A stretch of DNA of 64,000 nt from Streptomyces qaidamensis (GCF_001611795.1 NZ_CP015098.1:3968001-4032000), one strand, 5' to 3'. Counted from the stretch's first letter, positions 41,850-49,958 are shown. Notes: generated by a model from the sequence alone, not told the origin. Numbers and translations are program-made.

Positions 41850-42997
41850 CACACGGCCCCCTTGGGCTCCCTGGGCAGGCCGAGCACCCGCTCGGCGATG
41901 ATCGTGCGCTGGATCTGGTCCGAGCCGCCGTAGATCGTGTCGGCCCGGGAGAAGAGAAACAGGTGCTGGGAGGCGTCCAGTTCATACGGCTCGGAGGCCG
42001 ACCAGTCGCCGGGGCCCACGGCCGCCCCCGCGCCCCGCACCAGCACCGCCAGCTCCCCGAGCCGCTGGTGCCAGCCGGCCCACAGCAGCTTGGCCACGCT
42101 CGGGGCACCCGCGTCACCGGAACCCCCCAGCGTGCGCAGGGCGTTCCAGCGCATCGTCCGCAGCTCGGCCCACTGCCGCACGAGCCGTTCCCGTACGACG
42201 GGGTCGTGCACCACGCCCGACGCGACGGCCGCGCGCACCACGCCCGCCAGTTCCTCGGCGAACCCGATCTGCTGGGCCAGCGTGGACACCCCGCGTTCGA
42301 AACCGAGCAGGCTCATCGCGACGCGCCAGCCGTCACCCTCGCCGCCGACGACGTGCTCGGCGTGCGCGCCGTCGAGGAAGACCTCGTTGAAGTCGCTGGT
42401 GCCCGTCAGCTGGCGGATGGGGCGGACCTCGATCCGGCCGGGCTGGTCCATGGGGACGAGGAGGAAGGTCAGCCCGTGGTGCCGTGCCGAGCCGGGTTCG
42501 GTCCTGGCCAGTACGAAACACCAGTCCGCCTCGTGCGCGAGCGACGTCCAGATCTTCTGCCCGGTGACGCGGTACGTACGGCCGTCCGGCTCGCGCACGG
42601 CCGCCGTACGGATCCCGGCCAGGTCCGATCCGGCACCGGGTTCGCTGTAACCCTGGCACCAGAGCTCCTCGCCTGCGGCGATCGGCGGCAGGAACCGCGA
42701 CTTCTGCTCGTCGGTGCCGTGGGCGAGGAGCGTGGGGGCGAGCAGGTTCTCCCCGATGTGCCCGGAGCGCGGCGGCGCCCCCGACCGCGCGTACTCCTCG
42801 GCCCAGACGACCTGCTGGGTGAGGGTGGCCCTGCGATTCCCGTACCCGTCCTCCCCCCACCCGAGCCCGATCCACCCGGCGGCACCGAGGGTGCGTTCCC
42901 AAGTGCGGCGGTCGGCAGCGTCCTTGGCATACGCCGTCAACCAGTCGCGCACCTCGGCGCGAAAGTCCTCATCCTCTTGCCCGAACCCGAACTCCAC
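41849..42997 (-). CDS. Acyl-CoA dehydrogenase, alpha-type
   Basis: An FAD-dependent dehydrogenase of about 382 residues. The FAD/substrate motif ELWCQGYSEPGAGSDLAGIRT, KIWTSLAHEADWCFVLART, FNEVFLDGAHAEHVVGGEGDGW and the C-terminal GGSDQIQRTIIAERVLGLPREP are all present. It matches the longer subunit type of mycobacterial heteromeric acyl-CoA dehydrogenases. GTG 42997 gives MEFGFGQEDEDFRAEV, the usual beginning; ATG 43027 would add ten residues. It sits in the operon driven from operator 44065, after a 125-base gap holding a dispersed repeat. Confidence 0.88.
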   Translation of the reverse strand: MEFGFGQEDEDFRAEVRDWLTAYAKDAADRRTWERTLGAAGWIGLGWGEDGYGNRRATLTQQVVWAEEYARSGAPPRSGHIGENLLAPTLLAHGTDEQKSRFLPPIAAGEELWCQGYSEPGAGSDLAGIRTAAVREPDGRTYRVTGQKIWTSLAHEADWCFVLARTEPGSARHHGLTFLLVPMDQPGRIEVRPIRQLTGTSDFNEVFLDGAHAEHVVGGEGDGWRVAMSLLGFERGVSTLAQQIGFAEELAGVVRAAVASGVVHDPVVRERLVRQWAELRTMRWNALRTLGGSGDAGAPSVAKLLWAGWHQRLGELAVLVRGAGAAVGPGDWSASEPYELDASQHLFLFSRADTIYGGSDQIQRTIIAERVLGLPREPKGAV

Positions 42998-43040
42998 GCT
43001 CGACCGCCTTAGATTGGCCCGGTCCATGCACACGGTCAGC

Positions 43041-43105
43041 GGGGCAGCCCCCTCAGGGGCGCGGGGAACTGCGCGAACGACCACACTCCACCCGCACCCG
43101 CCGAA
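43041..43105. repeat. Dispersed Streptomyces intergenic repeat, copy B
   Basis: GGGGCAGCCCCCTCAGGGGCGCGGGGAACTGCGCGAACGACCAC-type element between the SDR and acyl-CoA dehydrogenase genes, followed by a CCCGCACCCGCC tract. It is the canonical form of the family seen at six other positions in the window and can fold CCCC-TCA-GGGG and GCGCGGGG-type hairpins. Confidence 0.7.
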
Positions 43106-43122
43106 CCACCCCGCCCCCCGAC

Positions 43123-44037
43123 CTACTGGGCGTTGGGCCGCTCCCCCTCAGCCGCCGCCCTCTCCATCTCCCGCACCCGCTCCAGCAACGGCATCGGATC
43201 CACCCCCACCGACCCGGGCAGAAACTCCGCGATCCGTTCCACCGTCCACCCGCCGGAGGCGTACGCCGCCCGCAGCTCCCGCGGCTGCGCCCACACCGCG
43301 ATCTTCGCCCCGGCCACCGTGTACACCTGCCCGGTGATCCCCTGCCGGGAGGCGGCGTCGGACAGCAGGTACACCACCAGCGCGGCGACGTCCTCCGGCT
43401 CCCCGATCTCGGCCAGTTCCATCGGCACCCCGGCCGACATCCTGGTCCGCGCGACCGGCGCCACCGCGTTCGCGGTCACCCCGTACTTGTGCAGCCCGAG
43501 CGCGGCGCTGCGCACCAGCGAGATGATCCCGCCCTTGGCGGCGCTGTAGTTGGCCTGTGAGACGGACCCCTGGTGGTTGCCGCTGGTGAAGCCGATCAGC
43601 GTCCCGGCCCGCTGCTTGCGCATCACCGCGGAGGCCGCCCGGAACACCGTGAAGGTGCCCTTCAGGTGGGTCGCGACGACCGGGTCCCACTCCTCCTCGG
43701 TCATGTTGAACAGCATCCGCTCGCGCAGGATCCCGGCCACGCAGACCACACCGTCCAGCCGCCCGTACGACGCCAGTGCCACGTCGACGACCCGCTGCCC
43801 GCCGGCCATCGTGGAGATGTCGTCGGCGACGGCCACCGCCTCGCCGCCCGCCGCCTCGATCTCCTTGACCACGGCCTGGGCGACCTCGCTCGCCGGTGAC
43901 GCGCCGTCGACCGAGACGCCGTAGTCGTTGACGACGACCTTCGCCCCCTCGGCCGCCGCCGCGAGCGCGACCGCGCGGCCGATGCCCCGCCCGGCACCCG
44001 TGACGGCGACGACCTTGCCTGCCAAGAAGTTCCCCAC
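43123..44037 (-). CDS. SDR family oxidoreductase, MFE-2-like 3-hydroxyacyl-CoA dehydrogenase
   Basis: A 304-residue short-chain dehydrogenase. The TGAGRGIG motif is at 13-20, VNDYGVSVDG after the second strand is typical of the hydroxyacyl-CoA dehydrogenase domain of peroxisomal multifunctional enzyme 2, and Ser152, Tyr164 and Lys168 form the catalytic triad. A C-terminal extension of about 45 residues is as expected for this subgroup. It is likely to oxidise a beta-hydroxyacyl-CoA. First gene of the minus-strand operon under operator 44065-44079. Confidence 0.89.
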   Translation of the reverse strand: MGNFLAGKVVAVTGAGRGIGRAVALAAAAEGAKVVVNDYGVSVDGASPASEVAQAVVKEIEAAGGEAVAVADDISTMAGGQRVVDVALASYGRLDGVVCVAGILRERMLFNMTEEEWDPVVATHLKGTFTVFRAASAVMRKQRAGTLIGFTSGNHQGSVSQANYSAAKGGIISLVRSAALGLHKYGVTANAVAPVARTRMSAGVPMELAEIGEPEDVAALVVYLLSDAASRQGITGQVYTVAGAKIAVWAQPRELRAAYASGGWTVERIAEFLPGSVGVDPMPLLERVREMERAAAEGERPNAQ

Positions 44038-44064
44038 GCCCGGCCCCTTCCCGTCCCACGATTT

Positions 44065-44079
44065 CTGACGGACCGTTAG
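44065..44079. promoter_or_regulatory. TetR-type operator, site 12 (CTGACGGACCGTTAG)
   Basis: A near-perfect copy 28 bases before the SDR start, with a single right-arm change and the common AGATT flank. It is in a divergent promoter shared with the cyclase-family gene. Confidence 0.75.
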
Positions 44080-44096
44080 ATTCTCGGTTCCCGAAT

Positions 44097-44111
44097 TCTA
44101 CGGCCCGTCAG
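44097..44111. promoter_or_regulatory. Degenerate operator half-site before the cyclase gene
   Basis: TCTACGGCCCGTCAG has an intact right arm (CCGTCAGAT) but a one-base shortened left arm. Since other divergent regions of the regulon carry two sites, this is probably a decayed second operator, 30 bases before the cyclase start. Confidence 0.45.
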
Positions 44112-44141
44112 ATATGGAAAGACAAGCCCCGCGGAGGACTC

Positions 44142-45068
44142 ATGTCGCTGCCGGACGCGTTCCACGACATCGCCAAGCGCGTGAACAACTGGGGCCGTTG
44201 GGGATCCGGCGACGAGATCGGCACCCTGAACCTGATCACGGACGACGTCGTCAGGCAGGCCGCGGCCACCGTCCGCACCGGTCATCGCGTCCCGCTGGCG
44301 CTGCCTCTCCAGCAGGACGGCGTGCAGACCGGCATGATCCCCGGCCGCGTCAACCCCCTGCACGCCATGGTGCAGATCAACCAGGAGATCTTCGGCCCGG
44401 GCACGGTCGCGTGCAGCGACGACGTCGTGACCATGGGCCTCCAGGCGGCCACCCACTGGGACGCCCTGCCGCACGTCTCACACTCGGGCCGGCTCTACAA
44501 CGGCCGCCCCGCCCATACCGTCACCGCACACGGCGGCGCCGGGTTCAGCGGTATCGGCACGGTCCGGCACGTCGTCTCGCGCGGGGTGCTGCTGGACGTC
44601 GCCCGGGCCCGTGGCACGGACCGGCTCGACGGCGGGTACGCGGTCACGCCCGAGGACCTGGACGCCGCCGAGGAGCTGGCCGGCACGCGGGTGCGGGCGG
44701 GAGACGTCGTGCTCGTGCGGACCGGGCAGATCCAGGCCTGCCTGGCCGGGGACCGGCACGGCTACGCGTACCCCTCGCCGGGGCTGTCGATCCGGACCCC
44801 GGAGTGGTTCCACGCGCGCGATGTCGCGGCCGTCGCCAACGACACCCTGACCTTCGAGGTGTTCCCGCCCGAGGTGGAGGACCTCTGGCTGCCGGTGCAC
44901 GCCCTCGACCTCGTGGAGATGGGCATGCCACAGGGCCAGAACTGGAATCTCGAAAAGTTGTCCACAGCCTGTGGAGAAGCGGGGCGGTATGCCTTCCTGC
45001 TGACCGCGACCCCCGAGCCGTTCACCGGGGCGACCGGCTCTCCGGTGGCCCCCGTCGCCGTCCTGTAG
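44142..45068 (+). CDS. Cyclase family protein (kynurenine-formamidase-like metal hydrolase)
   Basis: A 308-residue PF04199 protein. The metal-binding motif is ATHWDALPHVSHSG near 107-120, a variant of the family HxGTHxDxPxH, and a second His lies downstream in FHARDVAAVAND. Members hydrolyse amides, lactones or cyclic intermediates with a divalent metal. In this operator-controlled setting a ring-opening or lactone hydrolysis step is plausible. The start has GGAGG upstream. Confidence 0.85.
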   Translation: MSLPDAFHDIAKRVNNWGRWGSGDEIGTLNLITDDVVRQAAATVRTGHRVPLALPLQQDGVQTGMIPGRVNPLHAMVQINQEIFGPGTVACSDDVVTMGLQAATHWDALPHVSHSGRLYNGRPAHTVTAHGGAGFSGIGTVRHVVSRGVLLDVARARGTDRLDGGYAVTPEDLDAAEELAGTRVRAGDVVLVRTGQIQACLAGDRHGYAYPSPGLSIRTPEWFHARDVAAVANDTLTFEVFPPEVEDLWLPVHALDLVEMGMPQGQNWNLEKLSTACGEAGRYAFLLTATPEPFTGATGSPVAPVAVL

Positions 45069-45536
45069 GCCGTCGGATCCGGGCCCCGCCCGCCGGACGC
45101 CCGGCAGGCCGGCGCCGCCGGGCCGCCATCCGCCGCAGCTGGATGGCGGCGCCGCGCTGCTCGCCCCGAGCACGGCAGCGCGCGCCGCCACCCGACTCCG
45201 GCGCTCCCGCCCCGACTCCCCGCCCCTGAAGGGAGCCGACGCCGAATCGCGACTCACACTCGACGAGGGCCGCCGTCCACCGAAGCCCTCGCCGTCCCCT
45301 CACGGTGAATCGCTGACCACCAGCGTGAGCAAACGGTCACGACGCGTCAACAGGAGTTCGGAGAAATGTCGCCAAGGCGGCTTTTGCCGCAGGCGCGCAC
45401 GGAAGCACGTCCCGGCGCATCGCCGCATGATCTGACGGAACCCGCCGACCCGTCGTGCATCCGTGCCCCGGCCCCGCCGCACGAACCCGCGGCATGTGCC
45501 GCCGTACACCACGCCCGGCCGGAACGGGCGGCGGTG
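45069..45536. other. Intergenic region without a convincing gene
   Basis: The 468 bases lie between the cyclase stop and the stop of the RsbW-like gene. Open frames here have poor codon bias and no recognisable product. A plus-strand AGGAG with ATG at 45366 starts a frame antisense to the RsbW-like gene and is judged spurious. A lone operator half-site (ATCTGACGG) occurs at 45430-45438. The stretch may hold decayed coding sequence. Confidence 0.4.
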
Positions 45537-46028
45537 CTACACCGCCTCGTACGCCAGGCCCTCGAAAGCCGCCCCGCCGCACGCCACCGCGCCGCCTGCG
45601 CACGACGCCGTGAGGTCAGGGGACTTCGCGCACCGGTCCACCTCGCACCAGATGCGCTTGCCGGTGGCCTCGACGCTCCAGCCCCAGCGGTCGGCGAGGC
45701 CGTCGACGAGTGCCAGGCCCCGGCCGCCGGTCGCTTCGTCGCCGGCGCACCGGGGCACGGGGGCCCGGCCGCTGCGGTCCGCGACCTCCAGACGGACCGT
45801 GGCCTCCTCCGTCACCACGTGCGGCAGGGACAGCCGCAGGACGGCGGGACGGCCGGTGTGCACCACGGCGTTGGTGACGAGCTCGGAGACGAGCAGGATC
45901 AGCGTCTCGGCGAGGGGTTCGTCGGCCTGTATGCCGGACCCGGCCAGGCGGGAGCGGGCCCACCGCCGGGCTCGCCCCACTTCTGCGGGGTCGGGCCGGA
46001 TCTCCAGCTGCACTTGAAGCACCTGCAC
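45537..46028 (-). CDS. ATP-binding protein, RsbW-like anti-sigma/histidine-kinase-type ATPase
   Basis: A 163-residue GHKL ATPase. The N-box reads LVSELVTNAVVHTGR near 46-60, the G1 region LEVADRSGRAPVPR and the G2 region GGRGLALVDGLADRWGW. Streptomyces have many such proteins, which act as anti-sigma kinases or as orphan ATP-binding regulators. Several GTG codons could start it; 46028 is the longest plausible one. No cognate sigma or anti-anti-sigma gene is adjacent. Confidence 0.82.
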   Translation of the reverse strand: MQVLQVQLEIRPDPAEVGRARRWARSRLAGSGIQADEPLAETLILLVSELVTNAVVHTGRPAVLRLSLPHVVTEEATVRLEVADRSGRAPVPRCAGDEATGGRGLALVDGLADRWGWSVEATGKRIWCEVDRCAKSPDLTASCAGGAVACGGAAFEGLAYEAV

Positions 46029-46221
46029 CGCTCACACCATCCGAACCGGCGGACACTTAGGCTCGCGCCTCACGAGGGCCACGATCGTAGCCATTTTCTG
46101 CATGGCCAGAACAACGGCCGGGACAAGGATCACGCACCGTGAATCCCTTGTGGGACAGCATGGTTGACGTACAGTCACGCCAACAAGCGCTTCGGGCATA
46201 TTCCAGCGCGAAGGAGTACCC

Positions 46222-46347
46222 GTGCGGCATACTGTGCGACGCTCGCCGCGGGCAGTCGAACAGGCGGCGCCACGGGGTCGCACTGCGCTCGGAGCCACTC
46301 GCATTCGACACAAGGTACCGGAGCGGGCAATCGACTCCAGGCCGTAA
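46222..46347 (+). CDS. Candidate small basic protein, 41 residues
   Basis: A GTG at 46222 is preceded by GAAGGAG at ideal spacing and opens a 41-residue Arg-rich frame (MRHTVRRSPRAVEQAAPRGR start) ending at TAA 46345. A possible promoter (TTGTGG 46148, TACAGT 46170, spacing 16) lies upstream. It is divergent from the RsbW-like gene. No family is recognised, so it could also be a remnant of a longer gene; the support is the ribosome site and promoter only. Confidence 0.3.
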   Translation: MRHTVRRSPRAVEQAAPRGRTALGATRIRHKVPERAIDSRP

Positions 46348-46428
46348 CGAGTCACGCTGAGGACACAAAGCCGATATCAACGCTCCGTAATTCCGGTATG
46401 CCACGATCCGTGACATCTCCGGGAGGGG

Positions 46429-46444
46429 TCCCGGCGATACCGCA
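46429..46444. terminator. Hairpin after the acyl-CoA dehydrogenase operon
   Basis: CCGGGA-gggg-TCCCGG forms a compact 6-bp stem 14 bases beyond the stop of the minus-strand operon ending at 46458. It could also end the small plus-strand frame. Stem is GC-rich, no U-tract. Confidence 0.45.
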
Positions 46445-46457
46445 GCCAGACGGCCCG

Positions 46458-47543
46458 TCAGACCGTCTCGGGCGTCAGAGCCGCCGCGAGCACCTCTTCA
46501 CTCTCCGTAACTCCGCCCGCACGCTGGGTTCGAACCCATGCTCGTTTCAGGTGCAGATGGACCTCGGACTCCCAGGTGAAGCCCATCCCGCCGTGCACCT
46601 GGAGACAGTCGCGGGCGCCTCGCACGGCGGCCTCGTCGGCGAGGATCCGGGCCGCGGCGATGTCGGCCGGGTCGGCGGTCACGGCGGCCGCGTACACCGC
46701 GGCGCGGGCCGTCTCCGCACGGACCAAGATCCCCGCGCACAGATGCGCCACCGCCTGGAAGGCCCCGATGGGCCGCCCGAACTGTTCGCGCGCCCGGGCG
46801 TGTTGCGCCGCCAGTTCGCAGACGCGGCCCGCCGTGCCGAGTTGCTCGGCGGCGGTGAGCAGGATGGCGACGGGGTCGGGGGCTGGGCGCGCGGCGGGCA
46901 CGCGGTGCAGGGGCGTCAACGGGTCGAGCGAGCGCAGCGGCACGGCCCCGGTGGTGTCCCCGCGTACGGCGTCCGCCTCCGCCAGCCACTCCACGAGCCC
47001 GCCGTCCACGGCCGCCACCACCGTCTCCCCGGTGGCCGCGCCGGGTACGGCACCGGCCGCGAGGTGGGTGGCGACGAGCGGCCCGGGCAGCAGCGCCCGC
47101 CCCGCCTCCTCGAACACCAACACGGCCTCCGTGAGACCGAGTCCGACCCCGCCGTCCGTCTCCGGCACCCGCAGCGCGAAGAACCCGAGGTCACCGAGGG
47201 CCCGCCACAGCCCCCGGTCGAGCCGCGGCGGCCCGGCCGCACGCCCCTCCCCCGGTCCGCCGGCCCCGCCCGGTCCCCCGGAACTCCCCGTCCCCCCATG
47301 TCCCCTGCCGTCAAGCGCCGCTGCCGCACGGGCCCCGCCCGCACCACCGCCGCCCGCCGCGGAACGCCCCGGGCCCTCACCTGTGCCACGGGCTCCACCC
47401 CGCACCCCGGCGCCGCCGCCCCTGTCGGCCTCCTCCACCGCCGCCCGCAGCGCCCGGCCGTCGAACCGCCGCGCCAGCGCCTCGCGCACCCCGTCCCGCA
47501 GTGCCCGCTGGTCGTCCGTCAGCCGGAACCGCACGGCACTCAC
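46458..47543 (-). CDS. Acyl-CoA dehydrogenase, beta-type subunit with glycine-rich insertion
   Basis: A 361-residue dehydrogenase with REQFGRPIGAFQAVAHLCAG near 250-269 and LQVHGGMGFTWESEVHLHLKRA near the C-terminus, the small-subunit signature of heteromeric steroid-type acyl-CoA dehydrogenases. Residues about 41-106 are an unusual Gly/Ala/Arg-rich low-complexity stretch replacing what is normally a short N-terminal loop before GLWRALGDLGFF. The GTG start overlaps the alpha-subunit stop as GTGA, so both subunits are made together. The operon amidohydrolase - alpha - beta is under operator 49897-49911. Confidence 0.86.
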   Translation of the reverse strand: MSAVRFRLTDDQRALRDGVREALARRFDGRALRAAVEEADRGGGAGVRGGARGTGEGPGRSAAGGGGAGGARAAAALDGRGHGGTGSSGGPGGAGGPGEGRAAGPPRLDRGLWRALGDLGFFALRVPETDGGVGLGLTEAVLVFEEAGRALLPGPLVATHLAAGAVPGAATGETVVAAVDGGLVEWLAEADAVRGDTTGAVPLRSLDPLTPLHRVPAARPAPDPVAILLTAAEQLGTAGRVCELAAQHARAREQFGRPIGAFQAVAHLCAGILVRAETARAAVYAAAVTADPADIAAARILADEAAVRGARDCLQVHGGMGFTWESEVHLHLKRAWVRTQRAGGVTESEEVLAAALTPETV

Positions 47544-48673
47544 CGTCCCTTCGGCAGACCGAGGATGCGCTCGGCGATGATGCTGTGCTGGACCTGCGAG
47601 GTGCCGGCCGCGATGGTGTACGCCAGGGAAGAGAGCCGGTCGGGGGTCCACGGCCGGTCCAGGTCGAGGCAGTCGGGGCCCAGTACTTCGGCGGCGGCGT
47701 CGTAGAGGTCCTGGCGGGCGTGCGAGTAGCGGAGCTTGAAGACCGAGCCGCCCGCGCCGGGCACTCCGCCCGAGGCCTCCGCCGCGCTCACGTTCCACTG
47801 CGTGAGCCGCCACAGCGCCCGGAACTCCGCGTTGAGCCTGCCCAGCCGGCGCCTGAGGGCCGGGTCGTCCCAGCGGCCGTTCTTGCGGGCCTCGACGGCC
47901 AGTTCGGCGAGAACCCGGCGGCAGGCGACGACCTCGCCCGCGAAGGCCGTGCCCCGCTCGAAGGACAGCGTCACCATGGTCACGCGCCAGCCGTCGTTCT
48001 CGTCCCCGACCCGGTTCGCCACCGGCACCCGCACCTCGTCCAGGAACACCTCGGCGAACTCGGCCGGCCCGGCGAGTGTCCGCAGCGGCCGTACGGTGAT
48101 GCCGGGCGCGTCCATGGGCAGGGCGAGCCAGGTGATGCCCCGGTGCTTCGGGGCGGCCGGGCCGGTGCGGACCAACAGTTCGCACCAGTCGGCGACTTCG
48201 GCGTGCGAAGTCCAGATCTTGGAGCCGCTCACCACGTAGTCGTCGCCGTCGCGCCACGCGCGGGTGCGCAGGGCCGCGAGGTCGGATCCGGCCTCCGGTT
48301 CGCTGAAGCCCTGGCACCAGACCTCCTCGCCGCGCAGGATGGGCGGCAGCCAGCGCGCCCGCTGGGCGTCCGTGCCCTCGGCGGCGATGGTCGGCCCGGC
48401 GTGCAGGAGGCCCACGAAGTTGGCGCCCACATAGGGCGCTCCGGCCTTCTCGGTCTCCTCCAGGAAGATCAGGCGGACGCTCGGGGTGGCGTCCCAGTGG
48501 ACGCCGGCGTATCCGGCCTCGTACAGCCTGCGCTGCCAGCCGAGGTCGTACGCCCGCCGTCCCGGCCAGTCGTCGGGGGACGGCCTGGGCGGGAGTGCGG
48601 GGAGCGTTCGCGCGAGCCATTCCCGCAGCCGGGCCCGGAACTCCTCCTCCTCGGGCGTGTACGACAGATCCAT
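47540..48673 (-). CDS. Acyl-CoA dehydrogenase, alpha-type subunit
   Basis: A 377-residue dehydrogenase. It has EVWCQGFSEPEAGSDLAALRT, KIWTSHAEVADWCELLVRT, FAEVFLDEVRVPVANRVGDENDGW and the C-terminal GTSQVQHSIIAERILGLPKGR. It forms the expected alpha partner of the overlapping beta gene, giving an alpha2beta2 enzyme as in mycobacterial ChsE-type dehydrogenases that introduce a double bond in bulky CoA esters. The start overlaps the amidohydrolase stop by one base. Confidence 0.89.
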   Translation of the reverse strand: MDLSYTPEEEEFRARLREWLARTLPALPPRPSPDDWPGRRAYDLGWQRRLYEAGYAGVHWDATPSVRLIFLEETEKAGAPYVGANFVGLLHAGPTIAAEGTDAQRARWLPPILRGEEVWCQGFSEPEAGSDLAALRTRAWRDGDDYVVSGSKIWTSHAEVADWCELLVRTGPAAPKHRGITWLALPMDAPGITVRPLRTLAGPAEFAEVFLDEVRVPVANRVGDENDGWRVTMVTLSFERGTAFAGEVVACRRVLAELAVEARKNGRWDDPALRRRLGRLNAEFRALWRLTQWNVSAAEASGGVPGAGGSVFKLRYSHARQDLYDAAAEVLGPDCLDLDRPWTPDRLSSLAYTIAAGTSQVQHSIIAERILGLPKGR

Positions 48674-49869
48674 CAGCGGTCCAGGTCCAGGTCCAGCATC
48701 CGGATGGCGTTGCCGCGCATCAGCTTGTACACCGTCTCGTCGTCGAGGCCCTTGACGTGGTCGAGGGCGACCTCCTTGGTGTGCGGGAAGGTCGAGTCGA
48801 CGTGCGGGTAGTCGGTCTCGAAGGTGGCGTTGTCCCGGCCGACCACGTCGATCGACGCCACGCCGTGCTGGTCGCGGAAGAAGCAGCAGAACATCTGCCG
48901 GTAGTAGTACGTCGACGGCGGCTCGGGGATCGTGTCGCGGACGCCGCCCCAGGCGCGGTGCTCCTCCCAGACGTCGTCGGCCCGCTCCAGGGCGTACGGG
49001 ATCCAGCCCATCTGGCCCTCGGAGTAAGCGAGTTTGAGGCGCGGGAACTTCACCAGGACCCCGCTGAAGAGGAAGTCCATCATCGAGGCCATCGCGTTGT
49101 TGAAGCTGAGCGAGGCCTGGACGGCGGGCGGGGCGTCCGGGGAGGCGGCCGGCATCTGGGACGAGGATCCGATGTGCATGTTGACGACGGTCCCGGTGTC
49201 CTGGCAGACCGCGAAGAACGGGTCCCAGTAGCCGGAGTGGATGGACGGCAGCCCGAGGTGGGTGGGGATTTCCGAGAAGGTCACCGCCCGCACCCCGCGT
49301 GTGGCGTTGCGGCGGATCTCCGCGACGGCCAGGCCGATGTCCCACAGCGGGATCAGGCACAGCGGGATGAGCCGCCCGCCGCTGTCGCCGCACCACTCCT
49401 CGACCATCCAGTCGTTGTAGGCGCGCACGCAGGCGAGGGCGACCTCCTTGTCGTGCGCCTCGGCGAAGGTCTGACCGCAAAAGCGCGGGAAGCTGGGGAA
49501 GCACAGGCTCGCCTCGACGTGGTTGAGGTCCATGTCCTTCAGGCGTTCCTTCGAGTCCCAGCAGCCGGGCCGCATCTCCTCGCGGGTGATGCCCTCCAGG
49601 GTCATCGCGTCCCGGTCGAAGCCGACGGCGGCGATGTTGCGCTTGTACGGGAACTTCAGGTCCTCGTAGATCCACCAGTCGGTGGGCTGGCCGTCCGGGT
49701 CCATGGTGATCCGGTACTTGCCGCCGACGTAGGCGAGTTCACCGATCCCGGCGGTCAGGGGCCTCGGCCCGCGTTCGCGGTACTTGGCCGGCAGCCAGGT
49801 GTCGAAGAGGTGGGCGGGCTCGATCACGTGGTCGTCGACGCTGATGATGCGGGGCAGTTCGGTCGCCAT
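48673..49869 (-). CDS. Amidohydrolase family 2 (TIM-barrel metal-dependent hydrolase), second paralogue
   Basis: A 398-residue PF04909 protein with SVDDHVIEP at the N-terminus, FPSFPRFCGQTF, MHIGSSSQMP and ETDYPHVDS. It is closely similar along its whole length to the protein at 6352-7599, indicating a duplication within the same regulon. First gene of the operon with the alpha and beta acyl-CoA dehydrogenase subunits, implying that its product feeds or receives their CoA ester. The reaction is unknown. Confidence 0.87.
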   Translation of the reverse strand: MATELPRIISVDDHVIEPAHLFDTWLPAKYRERGPRPLTAGIGELAYVGGKYRITMDPDGQPTDWWIYEDLKFPYKRNIAAVGFDRDAMTLEGITREEMRPGCWDSKERLKDMDLNHVEASLCFPSFPRFCGQTFAEAHDKEVALACVRAYNDWMVEEWCGDSGGRLIPLCLIPLWDIGLAVAEIRRNATRGVRAVTFSEIPTHLGLPSIHSGYWDPFFAVCQDTGTVVNMHIGSSSQMPAASPDAPPAVQASLSFNNAMASMMDFLFSGVLVKFPRLKLAYSEGQMGWIPYALERADDVWEEHRAWGGVRDTIPEPPSTYYYRQMFCCFFRDQHGVASIDVVGRDNATFETDYPHVDSTFPHTKEVALDHVKGLDDETVYKLMRGNAIRMLDLDLDR

Positions 49870-49896
49870 GGGTCCCCTCCGCCGGACGGTACTTAT

Positions 49897-49911
49897 CTGA
49901 TGCATCGTCAG
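49897..49911. promoter_or_regulatory. TetR-type operator, site 13 (CTGATGCATCGTCAG)
   Basis: The extended dyad TATCTGATGCATCGTCAGATA (49894-49914) is a nearly perfect 21-base palindrome, 28 bases before the amidohydrolase start. It is one of the two sites in this divergent promoter. Confidence 0.8.
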
Positions 49912-49923
49912 ATAGCATCCCAC

Positions 49924-49938
49924 CTGACGACCTGTCAG
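49924..49938. promoter_or_regulatory. TetR-type operator, site 14 (CTGACGACCTGTCAG)
   Basis: Identical in its 15-base core to site 5 at 14734. It lies 20 bases before the GTG start of the acyl-CoA ligase; the spacing to site 13 is 27 bases, the same as between sites 4 and 5. Confidence 0.78.
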
Positions 49939-49958
49939 CCAAGCAGCAGGGGGCAGTC

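Noticed and set aside
45430..45438. Isolated ATCTGACGG half-site
   Set aside because: No matching right arm within the expected distance and no gene start nearby.
45366..46142. Long plus-strand frame with a plausible ribosome site
   Set aside because: It is antisense to the well-supported RsbW-like ATPase and its product has no domain-like pattern.
46447..46461. CAGACGGCCCGTCAG, one base from the operator consensus
   Set aside because: It overlaps the stop codon of a minus-strand gene rather than a promoter, and no catabolic gene starts next to it.
46525..46538. TGGGTTCGAACCCA resembles the T-arm of a tRNA
   Set aside because: It lies inside the C-terminal coding part of the acyl-CoA dehydrogenase beta subunit, and no acceptor stem, anticodon arm or D-arm can be drawn around it.
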